From JAADHY01 sp964428935 (lineage in GTDB: Bacteria; Planctomycetota; Planctomycetia; Planctomycetales; Planctomycetaceae), in contig CAYSAG010000205.1 in assembly GCA_964428935.1 (NCBI GenBank), forward strand, positions 1 to 9,457: a stretch of 9,457 nucleotides of DNA, read 5' to 3'. Made by a program: the position numbers and the translations under genes. Below are positions 1 through 7,050 of this stretch, piece by piece. Below the pieces are notes generated by a model that saw only the letters and a list, made by a program, of their open reading frames with translations, ran no database searches and was not told the DNA's origin. Within the stretch, counting starts at the first letter, position 1; each line of letters opens with the position of its first letter.

Positions 1-837
1 TGTACCGTACGACGGCTGCTGCGAACGTTGCAGACCGATGAGCGAAACCCGGTCGTGACGGGCGACGTCGTCCTGTTTCGACCGACGGGCGACGAGGAAG
101 GGGTCATTGAGCGGGTGGAGCCGCGTCACGGTGTGTTGGCTCGTCGGACCCACGGGCGGGAGCACATTGTGGCGGCCAACGTCGACCAGGTGGCCATTGT
201 CGTGTCCGCTGACCAGCCACCGCTCAAACCCGGACTGATTGACCGCTTTCTCATCAGCGCCGAGAAGGGCGGACTGCGCCCGCTGGTTTGCATTAACAAA
301 ATCGACTTGGTCGACGTCCAGTGGCTGCAGCCGATTGTTGGTCTGTACGCTCAGCTCGGCTGCGACGTCGTGCTGACCAGCGCCACCACCGGGTGGGGCT
401 TGGACCGTCTGCGCTGGCTGCTTCGGGGTCGGCAAACCGTGTTCGCTGGCCAGAGCGGCGTCGGGAAGTCGTCGTTGTTGAACGCCATTCAGCCTGGTCT
501 GCAGCTCAAGGTGGGCGAGGTGAGCGCCTGGTCGGGCAAAGGAAGGCACACGACGCGGCGGGCCGAGCTGCTCCCGCTGGACTTCGGCGGCTGGGTCGTC
601 GACACGCCCGGCATTCGGCAGCTGGAGCTGTGGGACGTGGTGCCGGAGGAAGTCGAGGGCTTTTTCGTCGAGTTTCGGCCGTTCGTGCCGAAGTGCAAGT
701 TCCCGGACTGCATGCACACGCACGAAATTCAGTGCGGCGTCAAGCAGGCCGTCCAGCTCGGCCTGATTAGCCAGCTTCGCTACGAAAGCTACTGCAAGAT
801 TTACGCCGACGAGCTGGAAGACTGGCAGCCGTACTGA
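1..837 (+). CDS. rsgA: Ribosome small subunit-dependent GTPase RsgA (5' end outside window)
   Basis: RsgA is a circularly permuted GTPase that acts late in 30S ribosomal subunit maturation. The G motifs are seen in permuted order. Counting residues from the first codon of the window: G4 NKID 99-102, G5 SATTGWG 127-133, G1 P-loop GQSGVGKSS 150-158, G2 around HTTRR 183-187, G3 DTPG 201-204. The C-terminal zinc site follows as C232-x4-C237-x-H239-x5-C245. A TTG at 28 could start a 269-residue frame, but the frame is open to base 1. The preceding residues (CTVRRLLRT) and the following GD-V-FRP stretch fit the middle of the N-terminal OB fold, and no ribosome site precedes 28. I therefore treat the gene as truncated by the window edge. 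Family members are about 300-350 residues, so several tens of residues are missing. It ends with TGA and is followed by a 434-nt gap before scpA. Confidence 0.95.
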   Translation, partial: CTVRRLLRTLQTDERNPVVTGDVVLFRPTGDEEGVIERVEPRHGVLARRTHGREHIVAANVDQVAIVVSADQPPLKPGLIDRFLISAEKGGLRPLVCINKIDLVDVQWLQPIVGLYAQLGCDVVLTSATTGWGLDRLRWLLRGRQTVFAGQSGVGKSSLLNAIQPGLQLKVGEVSAWSGKGRHTTRRAELLPLDFGGWVVDTPGIRQLELWDVVPEEVEGFFVEFRPFVPKCKFPDCMHTHEIQCGVKQAVQLGLISQLRYESYCKIYADELEDWQPY

Positions 838-1271
838 GCCCCTTGGGGGCCGGAAGCGGGTCGCCGGAAGCCGGTGAAGCCTTCTTGTCTGACCGGGTGG
901 AGCTGACGCGTCTCGGGGCTTTCGCAGTCGACGCGAAGACCCGCTTGCCGACGTCCCGGTGCCAGTCGCTTGTCGACAGCGGGGACCAACGTCACCTTCC
1001 GGCGCGCCGCTCGCGACGCCCATTGTGTCGTGCTCGCAAGTGGCCCGGCCGCACTGTGTCAATTCGTGTTGCTGCCGGACCGGCCCGGCCGCTACGATTC
1101 GCCGTGCCGGTGGAAGGCCCCCACCAGCAACGTCGAATGAGTGACCGGTGCCTTTTTCTTGTTCGTTCCGGGTGCGTCGGGCGGCTCGACGGGCCGAACG
1201 GGAGCAGGCGCTCGTGCGACAAGCTTTCCGCGACCGGCTGGCCGATTCACTTCTGTCTGTTGCAATGAGCC
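838..1271. other. Intergenic region rsgA-scpA with scpA promoter
   Basis: This 434-nt gap holds no convincing gene. The open frames in it have no family signature and are typical of GC-rich noncoding DNA. Directly after the rsgA stop there is a small hairpin GCCCC-TTG-GGGGC (838-850) without a following T run, so it is at best a weak terminator. The 9-mer GCCGGAAGC occurs twice close together just after it. A sigma70-like promoter for scpA lies at 1069-1098. No tRNA or riboswitch was recognised. Confidence 0.6.
1069..1098 (+). promoter_or_regulatory. Candidate sigma70 promoter of scpA
   Basis: A -35-like TTGCTG (1069-1074) is followed after an 18-nt spacer by a -10-like TACGAT (1093-1098). 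Each matches the consensus at 4 of 6 positions. Transcription would start near 1105, giving a leader of about 165 nt before the scpA ATG. The architecture resembles the better uvrB and mazG promoters in this window. Confidence 0.45.
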
Positions 1272-2198
1272 ATGTCGTTGACCGTTTCGGAGTACCGGGT
1301 CAATTTGGGCGACCTTTTCAGCGGTCCGCTGGACTTGCTGCTGTACCTGGTGCGCCGGAACGAGCTCGACATTCTGGACCTGCCCATTGCTCGAATTGCC
1401 GCCGAATTTCAGCGGTACATTGAAGTCCTCGAGTTCCTCGACCTGGACTTGGTCGGCGACTTCCTGGTCATGGCGAGCACGCTGGCCGAAATCAAGAGTC
1501 GGCTGGCGCTGCCGCGGCCGGAGGAGGAGCCGGTCGAGTCGGAAGAGGCCGACGCGGGTCCGACCGAAGACCCTCGCAGCGACCTGGTCCGCCGGCTGCT
1601 GGAGTACAAACGCTTCCGAGACGCGGCCAAAGCGTTGGAAGAGCGGGCCGAGCAGTGGCAACGTCGGTTTCCCCGGCTGGCCCGCGAACGCCCGTCTCAG
1701 GGCCCCGACCCGTCGGCCGACCGAATCAAAGAGGTCGAGCTGTGGGACCTGGTCAGCGCGCTGGCCCGCGTGCTGGAGCGGAAGGTCCTGGAGGAAGAGG
1801 CTCGCATTCGCTACGACGAAACGCCGCTGGCCGTCTACATGCAGCAGGTGGCCGAGCGAGTGCGTCGCGAGGGACGAGTGGCCTTCAGCTCGCTGTTCGA
1901 AGACGTCAACCGTCGGAGCAAAATCATTGGCATTTTCTTGGCGGTTCTGGAGCTGGTCCGGCACCAAGGGTTTCGAGCGGAACAGCCCGAGGAATTCGGC
2001 GAGATTTGGATTCTGCCGCCCGACCCCAGCCGACCGCACTCGCCCGAGAGCGGCTCGCCCGACACGCAGCCCGCCGCGTCGCCTTCGGCGAGCTTCGCTT
2101 CCGAGTCCACCGACCGGCCGCTTGGGACGCCAGCCGACAGCCAGTCCGACAGCCCGGGGACGTCGGACCGTCCGGGCCCAACCGCCTCGCCCAACTGA
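1272..2198 (+). CDS. scpA: Segregation and condensation protein A (ScpA kleisin)
   Basis: ScpA is the kleisin subunit of the Smc-ScpAB condensin, which bridges the Smc heads and helps organise and segregate the chromosome. The N-terminal Smc-neck binding part is clear: residues 8-30 contain the diagnostic FSGPLDLLLYLVR, followed by IxDLPIARI (34-42) and an E-LDLVGDFLVMASTLAEIKSRLALP stretch (52-81). An acidic linker (84-101) leads to a helical middle part, and a C-terminal winged-helix part ends about residue 250. The last 58 or so residues are a Pro/Ser/Asp-rich tail not typical of the family. At 308 residues the protein is somewhat longer than the usual 240-280. The ATG at 1272 puts the conserved YRVNL...GPLDLLL segment at the expected distance. 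There is no Shine-Dalgarno; the context is AGCC-ATG. The usual partner scpB does not follow; uvrB comes next, 170 nt downstream, with its own promoter. Confidence 0.95.
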   Translation: MSLTVSEYRVNLGDLFSGPLDLLLYLVRRNELDILDLPIARIAAEFQRYIEVLEFLDLDLVGDFLVMASTLAEIKSRLALPRPEEEPVESEEADAGPTEDPRSDLVRRLLEYKRFRDAAKALEERAEQWQRRFPRLARERPSQGPDPSADRIKEVELWDLVSALARVLERKVLEEEARIRYDETPLAVYMQQVAERVRREGRVAFSSLFEDVNRRSKIIGIFLAVLELVRHQGFRAEQPEEFGEIWILPPDPSRPHSPESGSPDTQPAASPSASFASESTDRPLGTPADSQSDSPGTSDRPGPTASPN

Positions 2199-2245
2199 CG
2201 CCGCAGTGACCGCGTTGAGCTCCCTCAGCCAAGCAACCCCGCTCG

Positions 2246-2274
2246 TGGACGCTCTTTGTGCGCCCGAATAGAAT
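2246..2274 (+). promoter_or_regulatory. Candidate sigma70 promoter of uvrB
   Basis: A -35-like TGGACG (2246-2251) is followed after exactly 17 nt by a -10 TAGAAT (2269-2274, 5 of 6 consensus). The inferred transcript starts near 2281, about 88 nt before the uvrB ATG at 2369. This promoter overlaps the in-frame ATG at 2258, which therefore cannot be the start used from it. An imperfect palindrome with arms CGTT and AACG lies at 2285-2298, just downstream of the predicted start site. Confidence 0.55.
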
Positions 2275-2368
2275 GCGCTCCGAGCGTTTCGCAGAACGTC
2301 GAGCGACAGCCTGGGTGGACCCGAGCACATCTCGATGCCAGACGGGGCCAAAGCGGACGCGGCGAACC

Positions 2369-4441
2369 ATGCCTCGATTTCAGTTGGTCAGCGATTACAA
2401 ACCGGCCGGCGACCAGCCGAAGGCCATTGAAGCCCTGGTCCGGGGACTGCGCGCGGGCAAGCGCAACCAGGTGCTCATGGGCGTCACCGGTTCCGGCAAG
2501 ACGTTTACCATGGCAAACGTCATTGCTGAAATGAACCGGCCCACGCTCGTGCTTTCTCACAACAAGACCCTGGCCGCTCAGCTTTACGCGGAGTTCAAAG
2601 AATTCTTCCCGCACAACGCGGTCACGTACTTTGTCAGCTACTACGACTACTACCAGCCCGAGGCCTACATTCCCCAGCGGGACATTTACATTGAGAAAGA
2701 CGCTTCGATCAACGAGCAGATTGACCGGCTTCGTCTTCAGGCCACCAGTGCCCTGATGACTCGACGCGACGTCATTGTCGTCGCCAGCGTCAGTTGCATT
2801 TACGGCTTGGGGTCTCCGCAGGACTACAAGGAAATGATGGTCCCGCTGAAGGTCGGCGACGAAATCGACCGCGACGAGCTGCTGCGAAAGCTGGTCGACA
2901 TTCAGTACGAGCGGCACGACGTCGAGCTGGCTCGGGGGCGGTTCCGCGTCCGGGGCGACGTGGTCGAGTGCTGGCCGGCCTACGAAGAGACGGCTTGTCG
3001 GATTGAGTTTTGGGGGGACGAGGTCGAGAAGTTGGCCATCATTGACCCGGTCTCGGGCCAGGAGCTTCAGGTGCTGCCGGAGCTGTTCATTTACCCGGCC
3101 AAGCATTTCGTTTTGCCAGAGGACCGAATTCAGCGAGCGTTGGAGGAAATCGAGCGGGAATTGGAGGAGCGGCTGGAGTACTTTCACAAGCAAGGCAAGC
3201 TGCTGGAGGCTCAGCGTCTGGCCGCTCGAACCCGCTACGACATGGAACTGCTGCGTGAGGTGGGTTACTGTCCGGGCATTGAAAACTACAGCCGCGCGTT
3301 GTCGGGCCGGAAACCGGGCGAGCCGCCGTACACGCTGCTGGACTTCTTCCCCGACGATTTCTTGATGTTTGTGGACGAGTCCCACGTGACGGTTCCGCAG
3401 TTGAGGGCCATGTGGGCCGGTGACCACTCCCGCAAGACGACGTTGGTCGAGCACGGCTTTCGGCTGCCCATGGCTTTGGACAACCGACCGCTGACGTTCG
3501 AGGAATGGGACGCCCGCCGCGGTCAGACCATTTTCGTGTCCGCCACGCCCGGACCGTGGGAAATCGAACAGGCCGGCGGCGAAGTGGTCGAGCAAATCAT
3601 TCGACCCACCGGACTGGTGGACCCGCTGGTGCGTGTGGAGCCGGCTCGGCAGCAGGTGCCGCATTTGCTCCAGGAAATCCGGAAACGGGCCGAGCGGAAC
3701 GAGCGGGTTCTGGTCACGACGTTGACCAAACGGTTGGCCGAAGACCTGGCCGGCTACTTGGCCAAGCAAGGCATTCGTTGCCAGTGGTTGCACTCCGAAC
3801 TGGACGCGTTTGAGCGGGTGCAAGTCTTGAGGGGCTTGCGAGAGCAGCAGTTCGACGTGGTCGTTGGCGTCAACCTCTTGCGCGAGGGTCTCGACCTGCC
3901 CGAAGTCTCGCTGGTCGCCATTCTGGACGCCGACAAGGAGGGCTTCCTGCGCAGCGAGACCAGCTTGATTCAGACCATTGGTCGGTGCGCTCGCCACGTC
4001 AACGCCGAGGTCATTCTCTACGCGGACCGCGTCACGGAAAGCATGCAGCGAGCCATTGACGAGACGCGACGCCGACGCCAGCTGCAACTGGAGTACAACC
4101 GGCGGCACGGCATTACTCCCGAGACAATTCGCAAAGCCATTCGCAAGGGGATCGAGGAAGAAGTTGCCGCTCACCGAATCGCTCGAGAAGCGGCCGGAAT
4201 TCGCGACGAGACGAAGTACGTCACGCAGGAGTACATTAACGAGCTGGAGGCCGAAATGCTGGCCGCTGCCGAGCGGCTGGAGTTCGAACGGGCCGCTCAA
4301 TTGCGAGACCGCATTCTGGAATTGAAACGCCAGCTGGGCGAGGAGCCGTCGGTAGCCGGCAAGCCGGTCGCGACAGCAACCGAGACGGCCGTGGCCGTTC
4401 GACCTCGCCGAAAGAAGAAACGCCGAGCGAAGAAGTGGTAA
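2369..4441 (+). CDS. uvrB: Excinuclease ABC subunit UvrB
   Basis: UvrB is the DNA-damage verification helicase-like subunit of the UvrABC nucleotide excision repair system; it receives DNA from UvrA and recruits UvrC. The family start MPRFQLVSDYKPAGDQPKAI follows the ATG at 2369. Walker A GVTGSGKT is at residues 38-45, the damage-probing beta-hairpin YYDYYQPEAY at 91-100, and the Walker B DESH at 336-339. Helicase motif VI is QTIGRCARH at 535-543. A C-terminal UVR domain (EYINELEAEMLAAAERLEFE, near 613-632) contacts UvrC. The 690-residue length is normal. The frame is open upstream to an ATG at 2258, but that adds 37 non-conserved residues and lies before the predicted transcription start. 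Motif VI usually reads GRAARN; here it is GRCARH, with both arginines kept. The protein ends in a very basic tail. The minus-strand gene downstream is convergent, 25 nt away. Confidence 0.98.
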   Translation: MPRFQLVSDYKPAGDQPKAIEALVRGLRAGKRNQVLMGVTGSGKTFTMANVIAEMNRPTLVLSHNKTLAAQLYAEFKEFFPHNAVTYFVSYYDYYQPEAYIPQRDIYIEKDASINEQIDRLRLQATSALMTRRDVIVVASVSCIYGLGSPQDYKEMMVPLKVGDEIDRDELLRKLVDIQYERHDVELARGRFRVRGDVVECWPAYEETACRIEFWGDEVEKLAIIDPVSGQELQVLPELFIYPAKHFVLPEDRIQRALEEIERELEERLEYFHKQGKLLEAQRLAARTRYDMELLREVGYCPGIENYSRALSGRKPGEPPYTLLDFFPDDFLMFVDESHVTVPQLRAMWAGDHSRKTTLVEHGFRLPMALDNRPLTFEEWDARRGQTIFVSATPGPWEIEQAGGEVVEQIIRPTGLVDPLVRVEPARQQVPHLLQEIRKRAERNERVLVTTLTKRLAEDLAGYLAKQGIRCQWLHSELDAFERVQVLRGLREQQFDVVVGVNLLREGLDLPEVSLVAILDADKEGFLRSETSLIQTIGRCARHVNAEVILYADRVTESMQRAIDETRRRRQLQLEYNRRHGITPETIRKAIRKGIEEEVAAHRIAREAAGIRDETKYVTQEYINELEAEMLAAAERLEFERAAQLRDRILELKRQLGEEPSVAGKPVATATETAVAVRPRRKKKRRAKKW

Positions 4442-4466
4442 ACGGCTGGTCCTGCCGGGACGCCGG

Positions 4467-5207
4467 TCAGCGGCGAGAACCGCCCGACGCACCGGCTTCA
4501 GTCCCTCGGCCGTTGGGCCGTTCACTCGGTTCCACTTGGGCGTCCGCCGTAGCCGTTCCGGTCGGTGCGGGCTCCTCGACCCTCAAGTATGGACGCATTC
4601 GCTGAAGCACTTTCGGTCCGATCCCTCGAACCTTCAGCAGCTCCTCGACCCGACGAAACCGACCGTGCCGCTTGCGGTACTCGACGATTCGTTGTGCCAG
4701 CGCCGGACCAATGCCCGGCAATTGAGCCCACTCCACCCAGGTGGCCGAATTCACGTCCAAGCGGAAAGCGTAGCGGTTCTGCGGAGCGCGGTGGAGCTCG
4801 ACCGCTTCCGGCTCGGCCTGCGTCAGCCGCCACCAGTGCACAACCAGCAACAAGAGAATCAGCCCCAACAAAAGGCCCGCTCCCAACTGCGGCAGTGGCA
4901 AAAGGCACGGAGCGGTGGGAGTGACGTTTGACTGCTCAGCGGGTTCGCCCGTCGCGGCCGAGATGCCACCAACCGGCGTGCTGTCCCAAGTTCGCTGGCC
5001 AGCGTGTGGCCCTTGCGAAGGAGAACCGGGAGTTGTGTCGGGGCAGGCCCTGGCCGCACCGGCTGCGACGTCGGCCTGCGCCGTCTGCGAGGCGTCGCGT
5101 CTGCTTTCCGCATTCGGCCGGTGGGCTGGTCGAACCGAGCCGCCGGGAGCTTGCTTGGCGTTCACGGTGGTTCCTCGGTGACGACGAGAGCCGGTTCGTT
5201 CTGACAA
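4467..5207 (-). CDS. Membrane-anchored ComEA-like helix-hairpin-helix protein
   Basis: The conserved part is a C-terminal double helix-hairpin-helix module of ComEA type (residues about 150-210). It contains LDVNSATWVEWAQLPGIGPA, then AQRIVEYRKRHGRF and VRGIGPKVLQRMRPYL, with the two glycine hairpins PGIGP and RGIGP. Such modules bind DNA without sequence specificity; in competent bacteria ComEA receives incoming DNA at the membrane. Residues 103-124 form one strongly hydrophobic membrane segment. The N-terminal 100 residues are Pro/Ala/Ser/Gln-rich, probably disordered, and there is a further Pro/Glu/Gly-rich tail after the module. No SLBB domain is visible. The start is uncertain: TTG at 5207 (246 residues) or GTG at 5165 (232 residues), with no good ribosome site for either. 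No other competence genes are nearby, so a role in DNA uptake is inference. It is convergent with uvrB and divergent from mazG. Confidence 0.8.
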   Translation of the reverse strand: MSERTGSRRHRGTTVNAKQAPGGSVRPAHRPNAESRRDASQTAQADVAAGAARACPDTTPGSPSQGPHAGQRTWDSTPVGGISAATGEPAEQSNVTPTAPCLLPLPQLGAGLLLGLILLLLVVHWWRLTQAEPEAVELHRAPQNRYAFRLDVNSATWVEWAQLPGIGPALAQRIVEYRKRHGRFRRVEELLKVRGIGPKVLQRMRPYLRVEEPAPTGTATADAQVEPSERPNGRGTEAGASGGSRR

Positions 5208-5589
5208 AGGGTCCGCCCGACGTCTAAGGCCGCCGCGACGACGAACAGAAGCGGCCTGCGGCAGACCGGCCGCGCCTGGCTAATGCGTCCAGACGTCAAT
5301 AGCGTAACGAGAGTCAGTTTACAGTCGGACACAAGCTTCGTACAGACACCGCTGCTCGTGCGGGTCGGCTGACGTCGGCCTGCGGCGCCGGACAACGGCC
5401 GCGTCCCCGGCTGTACGGCCGCAGAGGAAAAGCACGTTGGGCCCCGGCGAACGCGTCGCGGCCAGTTTGACCACCCACCAAAGGGCCAGTAAGATCGCTG
5501 ACCGCGAAAGGCCCGTCGTTCGACTGCGTTGGGACGCTCCGAGAGAACCTTGTGTCCGAAGAGAGCCTCGTGGAGGATTCGCCGCAGCC
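5208..5589. other. Divergent intergenic region, ComEA-like gene / mazG
   Basis: This 382-nt region separates the divergent ComEA-like gene and mazG. It holds the mazG promoter (5467-5495). An inverted repeat GCGGCC-N11-GGCCGC (5251-5273) could form a hairpin in the leader of the minus-strand gene. I could not find a convincing promoter for that gene; a TAGACG box on the minus strand at 5220-5225 lacks a good -35. The open frames that cross the region on either strand show no family signature. Confidence 0.5.
5467..5495 (+). promoter_or_regulatory. Candidate sigma70 promoter of mazG
   Basis: TTGACC (5467-5472, 5 of 6 consensus) and TAAGAT (5490-5495) are separated by exactly 17 nt, the best promoter match in the window. 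Transcription would start near 5502, leaving a leader of about 88 nt. Any translation start upstream of this point, such as the frame opening at 5437, is therefore unlikely. Confidence 0.65.
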
Positions 5590-6510
5590 ATGCCACGAAG
5601 AAACGCCGACCCCAGCCGGTTCGGTCAGCTTCCCGACCCGGAGAAGCTGGCGAAGGCCTTCCTGCGACTGTGCGAAGTGGTCGCCAAGCTGCGTTCGCCG
5701 GAGGGCTGTCCGTGGGACCGGCAACAGACGCTGGAGACGATTAAACCGTACACGCTGGAGGAGACGTACGAGCTGTTGGACGCCATTGACCGCGACGACG
5801 ACCAGGCCATTGCCGAGGAATTGGGCGACCTTTTGCTGCAGGTGGTCCTGGACGCTCAAATCGCCAAAGACGAACAGCGGTTCGACTTGGTCGACGTCAT
5901 TGAGGGAATCACGCGAAAAATGGTCGACCGCCACCCGCACGTCTTCGGCGACGAAACGGCCGAAACGGCCGAGGACGTCCGTCGGCATTGGGACCACCGC
6001 AAGGAACGGGAAAAGGGACGACGGTCACTCTTGGACGGCGTTCCACCGGAGCTGCCCGCCCTGGCTCGGACCTACCGCATTACCAGCAAGGCCGCTCGCG
6101 TCGGCTACGATTTCCCGCACCGAGCCATGTTGTTCGACAAGTTGCGGGAGGAAATTGAGGAGCTGGGGCGGGAGCTTTTCGAAGACGGCCGCATTCCTCA
6201 AATGCCGGCGACGGTCGACGCAGAGCCGACTCCGGACGAGCCAATCGAAGACGAAGAGCGTCGTCGTCGAGTCGAGGAAGAAATCGGCGACATTCTGTTC
6301 GTGGTCGCCAACATTGCGCGACGGTGGAGAGTCAACCCCGAGCAGGCTCTGCGAAAAAGCAACGCCAAGTTCGAGCGGCGGTTCCGTTACATCGAACAGG
6401 CTCTGGCCGCTCAGTCCAAGGACATTCGCTCGGCCACGCTGCAAGAAATGGAAGAAGCCTACCAGCGCTGCAAGCAGAAAGAGCACAAATCGGACGCCGA
6501 GCCGACGTGA
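5590..6510 (+). CDS. mazG: Nucleoside triphosphate pyrophosphohydrolase MazG
   Basis: MazG hydrolyses nucleoside triphosphates to monophosphates and pyrophosphate, removing aberrant or excess nucleotides. The two-domain all-alpha architecture is visible. The first MazG domain (about 20-115) has CPWDRQQT at 40-47, the metal-binding EExxE at E57/E58/E61 and ExxD at E77/D80, then MVDRHPHVFGD at 111-121. The second domain (about 155-268) has KAARVGYDF at 167-175, EExxE at E187/E188/E191 and ExxD at E231/D234, then NPEQALRKSNAKFERRF. Between the two motifs of the second domain lies an acidic, proline-containing insertion (about 197-227) that seems longer than in E. coli MazG. The ATG at 5590 gives 306 residues and follows the promoter at 5467-5495. 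A longer frame opens at 5437, but its extra 51 residues are not MazG-like and lie mostly before the predicted transcription start. The site GGAGG at 5572-5576 is 13 nt from the ATG, rather far for a ribosome site. Confidence 0.96.
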   Translation: MPRRNADPSRFGQLPDPEKLAKAFLRLCEVVAKLRSPEGCPWDRQQTLETIKPYTLEETYELLDAIDRDDDQAIAEELGDLLLQVVLDAQIAKDEQRFDLVDVIEGITRKMVDRHPHVFGDETAETAEDVRRHWDHRKEREKGRRSLLDGVPPELPALARTYRITSKAARVGYDFPHRAMLFDKLREEIEELGRELFEDGRIPQMPATVDAEPTPDEPIEDEERRRRVEEEIGDILFVVANIARRWRVNPEQALRKSNAKFERRFRYIEQALAAQSKDIRSATLQEMEEAYQRCKQKEHKSDAEPT

Positions 6511-6597
6511 TCCGTTTTCTTTGCGCCCGGTGTGCCAGGAGGTGTCGACGGAAGGACGAGGCCTGCAGGTGAAAGCGTGGCGCCAAGCGAACCGCTC

Positions 6598-6614
6598 CAC
6601 GCCGCAACGGCGTG
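6598..6614. terminator. Perfect short hairpin downstream of mazG
   Basis: CACGCCG-CAA-CGGCGTG is a perfect 7-bp stem with a 3-nt loop, about 88 nt after the mazG stop and before the accessory cassette. It has no T run, so intrinsic termination is uncertain. The sequence loosely resembles the palindromic core of some CRISPR repeats, but only one copy exists here. Confidence 0.3.
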
Positions 6615-6699
6615 TTGATCCCTCGCGTGTGCCCGGACCCAGCGAACTTACCAGAGCGACACTGGAATTCGACCGGCCTAGGTTCGAGGGAAACGAAGC

Positions 6700-7032
6700 A
6701 TGAAGCTGCCCAATGGAAACCAGGCAATCATCGATCCAGCGAAGATCCTCGAGTATTGCCTGAACCCCGAGCACGACGATGGGCGGCACAAGGCTCGCTT
6801 GTTCCAGAACCTGGTCGGCCTGACTCAAGCAAACGCCGACTTGTTGTTCGACGCGCTCCGACAGGCGGCCGCCAACGGCGACGCTCGGTACGACCGCAAG
6901 GACGAGTACGGCCAACGGTACGTGATTGACTTTGAACTGACCGGGCCCAAAGGCGCTGCCGTCATCCGCTCGGCGTGGATCATCCGCACCAATGAAGATG
7001 TTCCCCCCTTTGTCACCTGCTATATACTGTGA
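6700..7032 (+). CDS. DUF6883-type small protein, possible toxin-like partner
   Basis: The protein has 110 residues, and its sequence style matches the family I know as DUF6883; this is recalled, not searched. Visible features are an N-terminal KLPNGNQAIIDPAKILEY (2-19), NPEHDDGRHKARLF (22-35) rich in polar residues that could be catalytic or binding (H25, D26, R29, H30, K31), YGQRYVIDFEL (70-80), and a terminal SAWIIRT...TCYIL (91-110). There is no signal peptide or membrane segment. The ATG at 6700 is preceded by a weak GAGGG (6686-6690, 9-nt spacing). The DUF4926-type gene follows after 18 nt, so the two are probably cotranscribed. In many genomes these two families occur as neighbours, which suggests a two-component module such as toxin-antitoxin; the function is not established. 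Six of its eight isoleucines use ATC, unlike the housekeeping genes, suggesting horizontal acquisition. Confidence 0.75.
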   Translation: MKLPNGNQAIIDPAKILEYCLNPEHDDGRHKARLFQNLVGLTQANADLLFDALRQAAANGDARYDRKDEYGQRYVIDFELTGPKGAAVIRSAWIIRTNEDVPPFVTCYIL

Positions 7033-7033
7033 C
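7012..7033. repeat. Inverted repeat around a TATACT box ahead of the DUF4926-type gene
   Basis: GTCAC (7012-7016) and GTGAC (7029-7033) flank 12 nt that contain TATACT (7023-7028, 5 of 6 for a -10 box). The element spans the last codons of the DUF6883-type gene and ends just before the next ribosome site. It could be an operator, an internal promoter or an RNA hairpin. No good -35 is visible, so the function is open. Confidence 0.3.
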
Positions 7034-7034
7034 G

Positions 7035-7042
7035 AAGGAGGG
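7035..7042 (+). promoter_or_regulatory. Strong Shine-Dalgarno of the DUF4926-type gene
   Basis: AAGGAGGG ends 8 nt before the ATG at 7051. This near-perfect site fixes that start and contrasts with the backbone genes of the window, which lack such sites. It would favour higher translation of the second gene than of the first. Confidence 0.8.
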
Positions 7043-7050
7043 TCGCCGAA

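Noticed and set aside
843..1268. Plus-strand open frame of 141 codons between rsgA and scpA
   Set aside because: It has no family signature, it runs through the scpA promoter, and its composition is typical of noncoding GC-rich DNA.
1092..2351. Minus-strand open frame of 419 codons opposite scpA
   Set aside because: It is antisense to ScpA, of low-complexity Arg/Gln-rich composition, and without recognisable domains.
2258..2368. Upstream ATG extending UvrB by 37 residues
   Set aside because: It overlaps the predicted promoter, and conserved UvrB sequence begins exactly at 2369.
2225..4525. Minus-strand open frame of 766 codons opposite uvrB
   Set aside because: It lies antisense to an unambiguous UvrB, shows no family motif, and is the usual shadow of GC-rich codon bias.
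5437..5589. Upstream start extending MazG by 51 residues
   Set aside because: Most of it precedes the predicted transcription start, and the residues are not MazG-like.
5314..5997. Minus-strand open frame of 227 codons across the mazG 5' end
   Set aside because: It overlaps the MazG domain on the opposite strand and the mazG promoter, and has no family signature.
6591..6625. Possible CRISPR repeat
   Set aside because: There is one palindromic copy only, with no regularly spaced repeats and no cas genes.
6680..6692. GGTTCGAGG resembling a tRNA T-loop
   Set aside because: No flanking T stem, anticodon arm or acceptor stem could be built around it.
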